Origin: Bacteroidales bacterium
Lineage (GTDB): Bacteria; Bacteroidota; Bacteroidia; Bacteroidales; JAFGUD01
Assembly (NCBI GenBank): GCA_016938685.1
Contig: JAFGUD010000365.1
Coordinates: forward strand, 1 to 61,964
DNA: 61,964 nucleotides
Direction: 5' to 3'
Below the pieces are notes generated by a model, which made no database searches, was not told the origin of the DNA, and worked only from the letters and a program-made list of their open reading frames with translations. This document shows positions 53,023 to 61,888 of this stretch, one piece after another. Within the stretch, counting starts at the first letter, position 1, and each line of letters begins with the position of its first letter. A program made the position numbers and the translations under genes.

Positions 53023-54108
53023 ATGAATTTTAACGAAATTAATAATTATTTTTTGTTGTTGGTAAGCATTCTTTTAGCATTTGGAGTGACCTTTATGTTT
53101 ATTCCAACTATTATTAGAATGGCACGCTACAAAAAACTTTTTGATGAGGTTGATGAGAGAAAGTTGCATACGGAGCAAATTCCTCGGTTGGGGGGGGTTG
53201 GATTTTTTGCGGGGTTGGTTATTAGCGTGTTATTATTTGTAAACACTTCTCAATTTATTGGTTTTGGAGGTTTTGTTGCAGGTTTATTTATTCTTTTTTT
53301 TATTGGTCTAAAAGATGATATTCTTGTAATTGCTCCACTAACAAAATTTATTGGCCAACTTACGGCAACAGTTATTGTTGTTTATTTTGGAAATACTATT
53401 ATTACTGATTTACATGGGTTTTTTGGTTTTCATGAAATTCATTGGATATTGGGTTTTGGAATAACGGTTTTTGTTTTTCTAGTAACAATTAATGCTTTTA
53501 ATTTTATTGATGGGGTTGATGGTCTTTCATCTTCTATTGGTGTGGTTGTTTCCGGTGCTTTTGGTATTTGGTTTGTTCTTGTTGAACAATTTGATTTGGC
53601 AATTATTTCTTTTGCTTTGGTAGCTTCGTTGTTAGCTTTTATCAGATATAATGTTTTTGCTCCAAAATCAAAAATTTTCATGGGAGATACAGGTTCAATG
53701 ATAATTGGCTTTGTTGTTTCTTTTTTGGCCGTGAATTTTAATGAATTAAATATTGAAACCACAAAAGATTCTGCTTTTTTTATATTACCGGCGCCTGCTG
53801 TAGCTTTTGGAGTACTAATTATTCCTTATTTTGATATGCTTAGAGTAATGTATATCAGATTATTAAAAGGGCAAAAAGTTTTTCATCCTGACAAGAATCA
53901 TTTACATCATTTGTTACTCAGGATTGGTTTAACTCACAAACAGGTTGTTGCAAGTTTAGTTTTGTTCAATATTGTTTTTATAGGCATTGTTTATTATCTT
54001 TCTTCTTTTGTGACAATTCGAAGACTTCTTTTGTTGGAAATGTTAATTGCACTGGGAGTTTCTTTTATTCCTGAAGCTATTGTTAAAAGAAAAGAAAAAA
54101 GGCTTTAA
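53023..54108 (+). CDS. WecA/MraY-like undecaprenyl-phosphate sugar-1-phosphate transferase
   Basis: I start at the ATG at 53023 (MNFNEINNYFLLLV); the upstream in-frame TTG would add a poorly conserved tail. The protein has about ten membrane helices and three family motifs: LKDDILVIAPLTKFIGQ, NAFNFIDGVDGLSSS and the HHL region HPDKNHLHHLLLRIG. It transfers a sugar-1-phosphate from a UDP-sugar to undecaprenyl phosphate, starting O-antigen, teichoic acid or other glycans. The stop codon lies in a 20-base palindrome shared with the convergent gene. Confidence 0.92.
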   Translation: MNFNEINNYFLLLVSILLAFGVTFMFIPTIIRMARYKKLFDEVDERKLHTEQIPRLGGVGFFAGLVISVLLFVNTSQFIGFGGFVAGLFILFFIGLKDDILVIAPLTKFIGQLTATVIVVYFGNTIITDLHGFFGFHEIHWILGFGITVFVFLVTINAFNFIDGVDGLSSSIGVVVSGAFGIWFVLVEQFDLAIISFALVASLLAFIRYNVFAPKSKIFMGDTGSMIIGFVVSFLAVNFNELNIETTKDSAFFILPAPAVAFGVLIIPYFDMLRVMYIRLLKGQKVFHPDKNHLHHLLLRIGLTHKQVVASLVLFNIVFIGIVYYLSSFVTIRRLLLLEMLIALGVSFIPEAIVKRKEKRL

Positions 54109-54118
54109 TTAAAGCCTT
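54099..54118. terminator. Perfect palindrome holding both convergent stop codons
   Basis: AAGGCTTTAATTAAAGCCTT is a perfect 20-base palindrome. The WecA-like stop TAA is 54106-54108, and the minus-strand stop (TTA on this strand) is 54109-54111. A-runs at the left and T-rich sequence at the right suggest a terminator for both directions. Confidence 0.85.
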
Positions 54119-56151
54119 GATTTTAAATGATTATATTTATCTATTTTATAATAATTAGTATCACCCTGAGAATGAACTAAACAAATTAAAGCTTTTCCAT
54201 TTACGAAATTTTCGTTTCCGTTATACATTCTTCTGTAATTAAAGTCATACATAGGTGCTATTACAATTTGCATATTAGTATCTACGTAGCCATATTTTCC
54301 TCCTGATTTATCATTTGGTTTGAATAAGTATTTGAATAATTGTAAACCTTCTGAAGGTCTTCTCATGCTTACAAAGTATGACGCTGAATCTAAGAGAATA
54401 TTAGCTTGAACTTTTGAAACATATTCTTTTTTGTATGTTTCTGCAATTTTCAGCTGGCTGTAAGCGAGATTGTTAGATGAATTGTAAACAAGAGCTCTTT
54501 TATATGCAAAAATAGCTGTATCAACAAGATGAATTTTATCCCAGCTTATGTTGCTCATTATGTTATCTCCATATTCTATAGCAGCTTGCTCCAAAGATTT
54601 TGGTTTTATCATGTTTTCTGCATTTTCAAACATGTTTATTTTAGCGTTTTTGCTTATTTTATTTGTTTTAGGGGTAATTTTGAATGCAAAAAAGACAACA
54701 GCAACCAACAGTAATAATAAAGCTAAAGAGTAAAAAAACTTTTTAGAAGAAGTGTTTAGTTTTTTCTGAGTTTTTGGGTCTTTTATTGTAGAGTTTGCTG
54801 CCCAGTATGCAAATGGTGAAAAAAATACATTAAGTAAAGTAAGTGGGGCAGTTTTGAAGAATTTTTTTCCTTTCGTTAAATGTTTAGCATTTAACAGTTT
54901 TATTTCTAATTCTTCGTTTGTTTTATCATTTTCCAAAGCATATTTAAAGCTAATAAGTGCATCTTCAGGCAATTCGTTTTCTATTTGATTATCACCAAGA
55001 GTTTCGTAAAACTTTCGTGCATATATTTTGTTAGTTTTATCTAATTTGTGACATTTTTCGTATAATTCGATTGATTTTATTTGATTTTCTCTGACAAAAT
55101 AAACGTCACCTTCCAGTTCGTATAAATAGCCTTGAATTTTATTCTGACATTTTTTTAGAGATTTGTATGAATCTTCAAGCTTGAATTTTAGAACTTCTCT
55201 ATAGTTGTCTTTTTTTAGTATTTCTTCGTAAACGTATGTAGCCTGAATGTATCTTTTTCGTACTTCATACGATTTTGCTTTGTAGAAAAGTTTCAGTGTT
55301 GTGGTGTCCAAATCTTCTTTTAGTTCAAATAATTTCTCCCAATTTTCATGGCTGTTTATCTCTTTTAGGTAGTCTTTTTCTTCTTTTGATAATTTATCAG
55401 CAAAATTTTTAATTCGCTTAAATTCAGACTTAAAATTTTCAAATTTGAACTCGAAAAGAATCTTCTGTGCTGGACTGATAATTTGAGTTTTATCTATAAT
55501 TTCTTCATTCTTCAGTTCTTCATTCTTCAGTTCTTCATTCTTCGGTTCTTCATTCTTCGGTTCTTCATTCTTCGGTTCTTCATTCTTCAGTTCTTCTTTC
55601 TTCAGTTCTTCTTTCTTATGATTATCAGGAATTAGTTCAAAAGAAAAATTGTCTTCGTTTTTATTTTCTTCTTTCATGATTGATGATTTTTTTTCATCGG
55701 ATTTAGTAAACCATTTTTCGTACAAATTATATTTTTTCGCAAGCTCTATAATGTATTCTCCGTCAAGCAGTTGAATGTCAACGCCATGTTCTTTGGATGT
55801 TTTTGTTTTCCAATTTATCCACCACATCATTTCATCGTTGGTCAAGGTATAAGAAACGCAGAAAACCCAGGCATAAGTTTTTAATTTCGATGCTTTTTTG
55901 TATGCTAAAAACTTCTTAAATCCTTTTCTTATCTGACCTTTTCTGGAATTAGTCAGCTCATCAATAAATAATTTGTTTGTGAAAACAACAGTTAAATTTT
56001 TAGGTTTAAGTTTTTCTAAATCGCTAACGGTAGATATTGATCGTCCCGGATAGTGTGTGTCTAAAACATCATAACATAATTCTTCAAAAGAATCTCTAGC
56101 TAAAAAAGGACCGTTATGTAGTTCGATAAATTTTTCCCAAATTTGACTCAT
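54109..56151 (-). CDS. Large TPR-WG protein with possible nuclease-like N-terminus
   Basis: I use the ATG at 56151 (MSQIWEKFIELHNG); the upstream start would be TTG. Residues about 1-150 (DSFEELCYDVLDTHYPG, VVFTNKLFIDELTN, KGFKKFLAYKK) look like a restriction-endonuclease-type fold, but I see no definite PD-(D/E)xK motif. A KNEE(L/P) tandem repeat covers about 177-217, followed by TPR-like helices (about 260-430), one transmembrane helix (about 475-492) and a C-terminal WG-like repeat (GKYGYVDTNMQIVIAPMYDF). The domain order is unusual. CAAAAGTA at 56180-56187 is a possible -7 promoter box on this strand. Confidence 0.65.
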   Translation of the reverse strand: MSQIWEKFIELHNGPFLARDSFEELCYDVLDTHYPGRSISTVSDLEKLKPKNLTVVFTNKLFIDELTNSRKGQIRKGFKKFLAYKKASKLKTYAWVFCVSYTLTNDEMMWWINWKTKTSKEHGVDIQLLDGEYIIELAKKYNLYEKWFTKSDEKKSSIMKEENKNEDNFSFELIPDNHKKEELKKEELKNEEPKNEEPKNEEPKNEELKNEELKNEEIIDKTQIISPAQKILFEFKFENFKSEFKRIKNFADKLSKEEKDYLKEINSHENWEKLFELKEDLDTTTLKLFYKAKSYEVRKRYIQATYVYEEILKKDNYREVLKFKLEDSYKSLKKCQNKIQGYLYELEGDVYFVRENQIKSIELYEKCHKLDKTNKIYARKFYETLGDNQIENELPEDALISFKYALENDKTNEELEIKLLNAKHLTKGKKFFKTAPLTLLNVFFSPFAYWAANSTIKDPKTQKKLNTSSKKFFYSLALLLLLVAVVFFAFKITPKTNKISKNAKINMFENAENMIKPKSLEQAAIEYGDNIMSNISWDKIHLVDTAIFAYKRALVYNSSNNLAYSQLKIAETYKKEYVSKVQANILLDSASYFVSMRRPSEGLQLFKYLFKPNDKSGGKYGYVDTNMQIVIAPMYDFNYRRMYNGNENFVNGKALICLVHSQGDTNYYKIDKYNHLKSRL
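55501..55617. repeat. 15-base tandem repeat coding for KNEE(L/P)
   Basis: About eight copies of a 15-base unit (TTCTTCATTCTTCAG and variants with CGG) encode KNEEL or KNEEP, with KKEEL at one end, on the minus strand. The array is in frame, so length changes by slippage keep the protein open. It is not CRISPR: there are no spacers. Confidence 0.92.
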
Positions 56152-56429
56152 ATCAATTAAGTAATTGTGGTTCAACTAACAAAAGTAAATATTTTTTCAT
56201 ACAATAAATATTTTTTGTCTTTTTTTTAATTAAAGTTTTAATTGTAGGTTTTTGTAATGCGTTGATTTATAGTTTTTTGGTTCTTTTTGTTTTGTTAATA
56301 AATTTTTTTATTATAAGTAATTTTACTCACAATTAGCATTATTATAGCTTTAGAGAACCAATATTTTTTTGAGTATGAAAATAAAAAAACAATAGTACCT
56401 TTGTCGAAATTTTTTAATAATTTTAGATT

Positions 56430-57368
56430 ATGCAAATAAAAGTAAGACAGATATTTGATGATTTACATCCTTTGGTTAAGTTAATTTTTGATACCCTAAT
56501 GGTGTTGGTTTTATTTTTTATCTTTTTTTCGATAGGTTCTATTATTTTGGCCGGAATTTTTAACTTAAATACTGCTGAATTTCTTGCAACTTTAAGTAAA
56601 AGTGAAGATTTGGACATGGTTAGAGTATCGCAAATTATGTACAGTATTGTACTTTTTTTAATCCCTCCGATTATTGTCTCTTTTTTTTATTCACGTAAAA
56701 CTTTTTCTTTTTTCGGATTAAATAAATCTGCTCTGCCTGTTAGTTATTTTAATGTTATTTTTCTAATTCTTGCAACGTTGCCAATTGTAAATTACATGGC
56801 TCTTTTTAATGGCGGATTAAACTTACCGGCATCATTGAGTGGTTTAGAGGAAATATGGAGAAACGCTGAGGAAAATGCAAAACAACTTACCGAAAAGATG
56901 ATGTCTACCGATTCTGTTAAGTATTTGATAATAAATCTAATAATGTTGGCAGTTTTGCCTGCTATTGGCGAAGAAATTTTTTTTCGTGGCTTATTTCAGA
57001 AACACTTTATAGAATGGACTAAAAATGAACATATTGGTATCTTTGTTACAGCTTTCCTTTTTAGTGCTATTCATTTTCAATTTTATACTTTTCTTCCAAG
57101 ACTTTTTTTGAGTATGGTTTTAGGATATTTATTTGTTTGGAGTAAATCTTTGTGGCTTCCAATTTTTGCTCATTTCGTAAATAACGCAACAGCAGTTATT
57201 ATAACTTTTGTTGTTTTCAAACAAACTCATTCATTATCAACTGATATTGATTCTTTTGGAACAGACTCTAATACTCTAATATATACATTTGTGAGCATTG
57301 CCATGTTTTTCTTTTTGATGTATTCTATATACAGAAATGAAAAAAGGAAATCTGCTATTTCTTCTTAA
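56430..57368 (+). CDS. CPBP family intramembrane glutamic protease
   Basis: The 312-residue membrane protein has about eight helices and the Abi/CPBP motifs: the EExxxR site in GEEIFFRGLF (Glu 181, Glu 182, Arg 186), the FSAIHFQFYTFLPRLFLS helix and HFVNNATAV. These proteases act on membrane substrates or take part in bacteriocin immunity; the role here is unknown. TACCTTTG at 56396-56403 fits a -7 element, with TTTG 24 bases upstream, which is rather far. The stop overlaps the convergent aroA stop by four bases. Confidence 0.9.
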   Translation: MQIKVRQIFDDLHPLVKLIFDTLMVLVLFFIFFSIGSIILAGIFNLNTAEFLATLSKSEDLDMVRVSQIMYSIVLFLIPPIIVSFFYSRKTFSFFGLNKSALPVSYFNVIFLILATLPIVNYMALFNGGLNLPASLSGLEEIWRNAEENAKQLTEKMMSTDSVKYLIINLIMLAVLPAIGEEIFFRGLFQKHFIEWTKNEHIGIFVTAFLFSAIHFQFYTFLPRLFLSMVLGYLFVWSKSLWLPIFAHFVNNATAVIITFVVFKQTHSLSTDIDSFGTDSNTLIYTFVSIAMFFFLMYSIYRNEKRKSAISS

Positions 57369-58585
57369 TTCACTAACGTTTCAAAAAAATTTGGGTAGGA
57401 TTTTTCGACACATTCAGGATTAGATATTTTTATTTCTTGATTTGTGGAAAATAAACTACAAGCCATTGCTATTCTATGATCGTCATAAGAATCCAAAACA
57501 TCGCTGAAAAGGACATTTTCTTGTTCTCCGTTCCATTCAAGAGTGTCAGGCGTTTTATTTTCTACCGAATAGCCAAATTTTGACAAAGTGCTAATTATAG
57601 CTTCTATTCTGTTCGATTCCTTGAAACGTAGATTTTTAATTCCTTTTAGTTTATATTTAATACCTAAAAGACAAAGGTTAACGGCAATCGTTGGAGTAAG
57701 GTCGGGAGAATCTATTAAATCCAATTCTATAAAATCAACAGGTTGGGTAAAGCTGTTTTCAATAATAATTCCATCTGTTTCAAAAGTAGTTTTTACGCCA
57801 ATTTGGGAATAAATTTTTGATAATTTTGAATCGCCTTGAATACTGTTTTTTTGTAAATCTTTGAGTTTTACTTTTGCTTCTGAAATTAAACTAACAAATG
57901 CATACCAAACACTTGCTGCTGACCAATCTGCTTCAACCGTAATATTTTGTGGCGGTTTTAGTTCCTGATTTTCTGTGTACAATGATGAAAGAAGTCGTCC
58001 GTATTTTACGCCGTATTTTTTCAGTAATTCAAGAGTCATTTTGATGTACGATTGGGAATTTTCGTTATCGTCAGTAAATAAAGACATTCCTTCGGGTAGA
58101 GTTGGACCAATCATCAATAACGCAGATATAAATTGGCTGCTAATATTACCATTAATCGACAATTTGGTGCTTTTTAGTTTTTTACCTTTTATTCTTATTG
58201 GTGGAAAACCTTCATTTTCTAGATATTGAATATCTGCACCGAGAGTTTTTAGGGCATTAACTAAATCTTCAACAGGTCTTTTTTTCATTCTTTCATCACA
58301 CTGAATCTCAAAAACACCTTCTTTAGCTGCTAAAAAAGCTGTTAGAAATCTAAAAGTTGTTCCTGCATTTTTTACATTGAAAATGTATTTTTCTGATTTG
58401 TTTTTAAGTTCTTCTAATATTTCTTTGAGAATTTTTGTGTCATTTGCATTAGAAAGGTTCATAATGTCTGTTCTATTTCCGGATAGGGCATTAAGAATGA
58501 GCAAACGATTTGAAATGCTTTTGGAGGACGGAAGAAATATTTCGCTCGGCAATTCTGAAATCTTGTTTATTGATATAATATTCAT
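57365..58585 (-). CDS. aroA: 3-phosphoshikimate 1-carboxyvinyltransferase (EPSP synthase)
   Basis: AroA transfers the enolpyruvyl group of PEP to shikimate 3-phosphate in aromatic amino acid synthesis. The conserved segments are SKSISNRLLIL, NAGTTFRFLTAFLA, DERMKKRPVEDL, ESNRIEAI and the DDHRIAMA active-site block. At 406 residues it is slightly shorter than E. coli AroA, as often in this phylum. It is four bases from pnuC on the same strand and may be in an operon with it, though they serve different pathways. Confidence 0.95.
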   Translation of the reverse strand: MNIISINKISELPSEIFLPSSKSISNRLLILNALSGNRTDIMNLSNANDTKILKEILEELKNKSEKYIFNVKNAGTTFRFLTAFLAAKEGVFEIQCDERMKKRPVEDLVNALKTLGADIQYLENEGFPPIRIKGKKLKSTKLSINGNISSQFISALLMIGPTLPEGMSLFTDDNENSQSYIKMTLELLKKYGVKYGRLLSSLYTENQELKPPQNITVEADWSAASVWYAFVSLISEAKVKLKDLQKNSIQGDSKLSKIYSQIGVKTTFETDGIIIENSFTQPVDFIELDLIDSPDLTPTIAVNLCLLGIKYKLKGIKNLRFKESNRIEAIISTLSKFGYSVENKTPDTLEWNGEQENVLFSDVLDSYDDHRIAMACSLFSTNQEIKISNPECVEKSYPNFFETLVN

Positions 58586-58589
58586 TAGC

Positions 58590-59189
58590 TTATGTCTGAG
58601 ATTTTAACATAGATTTTTTCCATTGTCTATAACCGACAACGGCAAAAATCAGGTAAAAAACAAATAAAACAACAGTTGCATAAAGTTCTTGTTTGATAAA
58701 AGTAGATATTGTAACAATGTCTAATGTAACCCAAACAAACCAATGTTCTATGCGCTTTTTCATCATTAGGTAAATAGCTATTACACTTCCCGAAGTAATG
58801 AAAGCATCTATAAAAGGTATTTCTGAGTCGGTTAATTTTAAAACAAAAACAATTACCACATACAAAAATACGAAAATTCCAATGAAGTATGGTATTTGTT
58901 TTTTGGCAAGATGAGTAACAGGGATTTTTTCATTATTGTTGTTTTTTGCTCCTTTTATCCAATAGTATAAACCATAAATTCCAATTCCAATATAGTAAAG
59001 TTGAAGGACCATAAAGGCATATACTTTTTCTTGCGAGTAAACTACAAAATAAAGAGAAGACCCAATAATAGCAAAAATCCAAAAAACAGCCTTTTCTTTA
59101 ATTCCAAAATATATATTTAGTAACCCCAAGATTGAAGCAGCAGCTTCAAGAGAATGTTCTGATAACCAGGTTTTTAATTCTTCTAGCAT
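58590..59189 (-). CDS. pnuC: Nicotinamide riboside transporter PnuC
   Basis: The 199-residue protein has seven membrane helices and the PnuC patterns AASILGLLNIYFGIKEKAVFW, SSLYFVVYSQEKVYA and QLYYIGIGIYGLYYWIKG, and then the C-terminal VTLDIVTISTFIKQELYATVVLF stretch. It imports nicotinamide riboside (or thiamine in PnuT relatives); the NAD genes nadA and pncB in the window support the first reading. It lies four bases upstream of aroA and shares its transcript. Confidence 0.9.
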   Translation of the reverse strand: MLEELKTWLSEHSLEAAASILGLLNIYFGIKEKAVFWIFAIIGSSLYFVVYSQEKVYAFMVLQLYYIGIGIYGLYYWIKGAKNNNNEKIPVTHLAKKQIPYFIGIFVFLYVVIVFVLKLTDSEIPFIDAFITSGSVIAIYLMMKKRIEHWFVWVTLDIVTISTFIKQELYATVVLFVFYLIFAVVGYRQWKKSMLKSQT

Positions 59190-59231
59190 TCTTAAAATTT
59201 ATTCGGCAAAAATAGAATAAAAATTGATAAA

Positions 59232-59257
59232 AAAACGCCGAAATATTTCGGCGTTTT
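59232..59257. terminator. Terminator downstream of the Na/Pi transporter gene
   Basis: AAAACGCCGAAA and TTTCGGCGTTTT form a 12-bp palindrome with TA in the centre. It lies 10 bases after the transporter stop on the minus strand. Confidence 0.9.
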
Positions 59258-59267
59258 GTGTAATATT

Positions 59268-60959
59268 TTATTCTCTGGCTCCGTGAATCGACTGAGCTGT
59301 ATTTATTATATAATCTCCAATTCGTTCAGAAATAGAAAAGATCTCCGAATAAGTGATTCCAACCTTATATTTGTATTCTTTTGCTTTGATATTAATTACA
59401 TTATTATCTCTAAGTAAATTTCTATATTTATTAATTTCTTTTTCTATATGTATAGCTTTATCAACTTTTATCTCGCTATATTCATGACTAAGATTTTTAT
59501 TCATTTCTTCAAAAGCAGAATCGATCAATTTAAACATTTTTTCAATATTAACATTGATTTTTTCTGTAAATACAATTTTGTTGTCATGTTTTCGCATTAT
59601 TGCCTGGGCAAGGTTATAACAACTATCTCCAATACTTTCAATATCATCAATAATTTCCAACATAGCTTTTATCCTTTTAGAACCCAGAGAACTAAGTTCT
59701 GATTCGGAAATTTTAGTTAGATAATTGGCTATTTCCACCTCCATTCTATCAACAATATCTTCGTATTTTTTTATTTTTTTGAAAAGTTTATCTATTTTTT
59801 CATCTTTGTCTGAGTAGTATAGTTTTTTTGCAAACTCAAACATTTTACTTGTCCTTTCTGCGTAAATTGCTATTTCTTGTTTGGCCTGATAAATTGATAT
59901 TTCGGAAGTTGATAGCATTCCCGTGTCAATGTATTTTAATCTGAACTCTTCGTCGTCTTCTTTATCCGGCACTAATTTTATTACCACTTTTACAATCAAA
60001 GGAACAAACCATACCATTAGTAGTGTATTTGTGATATTGAAAAAAGTATGGAAAATTGACAAAGCAATTGGGATTGCAATTGGGTTATCAAGAGGTGATG
60101 GATTTCCTTTTGAGTGCATTAACCAGCTTATTAGATGGATAACCGGATAAAAAAGAATTAAAATCCAAGTTACTCCCATCATGTTAAAAATAAAATGTGC
60201 CCTTGCTGCTCTTTTTGCCGAAACATTAGCTACCATTGCTGCTAAATTGGCTGTTATTGTAGTTCCAATATTCTCTCCAAGCACCATTGCCGCCGCAATT
60301 TCAAAACCAATAATCCCATTAGCGGCTAACACCAGAGTAAGAGCCATGGTTGCGCTTGAGGATTGAATTACTACAGTTAGGATAGTCCCAATAATAACAA
60401 AAAGAAACAAAGACCAATAACCTAAATCAGTGAAATTACCGAGGTTTTGTATAAATTGACTATTGGGATCAATTTCTGGGACAGATGATTTTAAATACTC
60501 TAATCCTAGAAATAATAAAGAGAACCCTATAATTAGTTCTCCTAAGTTTTTTGTTTTTGTCTTTTTTGAAAAGAAAAGAGGAAATGCTATACCGATAAGA
60601 GGAATTGCAATAACAGACATTTTTACTTTGAAACCTAAAATTGAAATTATCCAGGCTGTAACAGTTGTTCCAATATTAGCACCCATTATTACTCCAACAG
60701 ATTGTGTTAGAGACAACAAACCCGCATTTACAAAGCTCACAATCATTACTGTGGTTGCGGAAGAAGATTGAATAACTGCGGTAACCAAAAATCCGGTCAG
60801 CACACCAAACACTCTTTTTGAAGTCATAGAAGCAAGAATGCTTCTCATTTTTTCTCCGGCAACTTTTTGCAGAGATTCGCTCATAAGTTTCATTCCGTAT
60901 AAAAATATACCAAGCGAACCTACAAGAGTCAATATTTCAAGTAATCCAAATTTACCCAT
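59268..60959 (-). CDS. Na/Pi cotransporter family protein
   Basis: The 563-residue protein has the two Na_Pi_cotrans repeats, each with the QSSSATT motif (QSSSATTVMIVSFVNAGLL near 65 and QSSSATMALTLVLAANGI near 200), and a C-terminal PhoU-like helical region (about 350-560) with IMRKHDNK and ISERIGDYI. NptA- and YjbB-type proteins export or import phosphate with sodium. No phosphate-regulatory gene is adjacent. It opens with a membrane helix LLEILTLVGSLGIFLYGMKLM. Confidence 0.92.
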   Translation of the reverse strand: MGKFGLLEILTLVGSLGIFLYGMKLMSESLQKVAGEKMRSILASMTSKRVFGVLTGFLVTAVIQSSSATTVMIVSFVNAGLLSLTQSVGVIMGANIGTTVTAWIISILGFKVKMSVIAIPLIGIAFPLFFSKKTKTKNLGELIIGFSLLFLGLEYLKSSVPEIDPNSQFIQNLGNFTDLGYWSLFLFVIIGTILTVVIQSSSATMALTLVLAANGIIGFEIAAAMVLGENIGTTITANLAAMVANVSAKRAARAHFIFNMMGVTWILILFYPVIHLISWLMHSKGNPSPLDNPIAIPIALSIFHTFFNITNTLLMVWFVPLIVKVVIKLVPDKEDDEEFRLKYIDTGMLSTSEISIYQAKQEIAIYAERTSKMFEFAKKLYYSDKDEKIDKLFKKIKKYEDIVDRMEVEIANYLTKISESELSSLGSKRIKAMLEIIDDIESIGDSCYNLAQAIMRKHDNKIVFTEKINVNIEKMFKLIDSAFEEMNKNLSHEYSEIKVDKAIHIEKEINKYRNLLRDNNVINIKAKEYKYKVGITYSEIFSISERIGDYIINTAQSIHGARE

Positions 60960-61103
60960 TATGAAATAACTAAATGTTAAAAAATTCTGTCAAAAATAGA
61001 TTTAATTTTAAGTCGTGGTAAATAATGAATGTTAACTTAAGGTTAAGTTTTTATTATGGCTTGATTATTAGTGTGTTAATGCTTTGTTTGTTGTTGGAAA
61101 GCA

Positions 61104-61132
61104 TAAAAAAATCCTCTCGTAAAGAGAGGATT
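61104..61132 (-). terminator. Terminator after tRNA-Cys
   Basis: AATCCTCTC (61110-61118) and GAGAGGATT (61124-61132) form a 9-bp stem with loop GTAAA. On the minus strand it runs on into a T-run (A on the plus strand at 61105-61109), four bases after the tRNA 3' end. Confidence 0.88.
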
Positions 61133-61135
61133 CAG

Positions 61136-61206
61136 AGGTGACTAGCGGATTCGAACCGCTGTAGCTGGTTTTGCAGACCAGTGCCTAACCGCTTGGCTAA
61201 GTCACC
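61136..61206 (-). tRNA. tRNA-Cys (anticodon GCA)
   Basis: On the minus strand the sequence begins GGTGACTTAGCC and folds with acceptor GGTGACT/AGTCACC, anticodon loop CTGCAAA in stem CTGGT/ACCAG, and T stem AGCGG/CCGCT with TTCGAAT. The discriminator at position 73 is U, which is the identity element of tRNA-Cys. CCA is not encoded. Confidence 0.96.
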
Positions 61207-61221
61207 ATTTTTTTTAGAGTG

Positions 61222-61251
61222 CAAAGATAACAATTTTTGTTTTTAGCCAAA
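61222..61251 (-). promoter_or_regulatory. Promoter of tRNA-Cys
   Basis: Read on the minus strand, TTTG (61248-61251) is followed after 18 bases by TATCTTTG (61222-61229), close to the TTTG-N19-TAnnTTTG consensus. The tRNA begins 15 bases after the -7 box, the same distance as for the fMet tRNA. Confidence 0.7.
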
Positions 61252-61278
61252 AAAATATTTAAGAAGTAAATTATTTTT

Positions 61279-61869
61279 TCAAAAAATAACCGAATATTTA
61301 AGATACGGAATTGGCGCAAATAGAATATCTTCTTTTCTTGAACCAACATAATATAACAATCCCATATCAAAAGAATGTTTCCATTTGTGGTATTTAATTC
61401 CTGTAAAGTTTTCTATAAATTGAAGGTCATAATCTGCAACCATTTCAGCAGGATAACCAACTTCTTCTGGAACATCAATATGTACTGTTGTAATAAATAA
61501 TTTTGTGTCAAAAATGGAACTCCAGTTTTTGTTTAATTTCCAAATGTTTACGTAGCTTAAACTTATAGACCTCCATCTATGTGTGTAATCGGCACCGCAA
61601 TAAACATCATCTGCCAAAGCTTTTTTAGAAAAAAACTGATCGTAACTAACATTAAAAGAATTTATACTTTTTTCTTTTTTCAAAGTAAGACCGACAAAAG
61701 ATGTTGTTTTAGTTGTTAACAGAATAAATGGAACAATTTCTAATGTGGTACTATATCCTCCTCCAAAGTTTATTTTTGCCGAAAGAGGAAAAACAACTTT
61801 TGCATTAGCGTTGAAAAAGGAGAAAATAATAACTGAAAACATACTTGATTCTACTTCAACATAATTCAT
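61279..61869 (-). CDS. Beta-barrel-like protein of unknown function
   Basis: This frame has no stop from about 61911 to 61279. I choose the ATG at 61869 (MNYVEVESSMFSV); another at 61842 starts MFSVIIFSFFNANA and resembles a weak signal peptide. The remaining 180 residues are strand-rich with alternating hydrophobicity (GGGYSTTLEIVPFILL, YTHRWRSISLSYVNIWKL) and end in YLKYSVIF, like an outer membrane barrel. The N-terminus may be incomplete or the gene frameshifted near the window edge. I recognise no family. Confidence 0.5.
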   Translation of the reverse strand: MNYVEVESSMFSVIIFSFFNANAKVVFPLSAKINFGGGYSTTLEIVPFILLTTKTTSFVGLTLKKEKSINSFNVSYDQFFSKKALADDVYCGADYTHRWRSISLSYVNIWKLNKNWSSIFDTKLFITTVHIDVPEEVGYPAEMVADYDLQFIENFTGIKYHKWKHSFDMGLLYYVGSRKEDILFAPIPYLKYSVIF

Positions 61870-61888
61870 AATATTATAAGGCTCTGGT

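Noticed and set aside
53439..53762. Minus-strand frame inside the WecA-like gene
   Set aside because: It is a shadow of the coding frame, with no start context or family features.
55501..55617. Regular 15-base repeats as a CRISPR array
   Set aside because: They have no spacers, are in frame with a protein and code for KNEE(L/P), so they are coding repeats.
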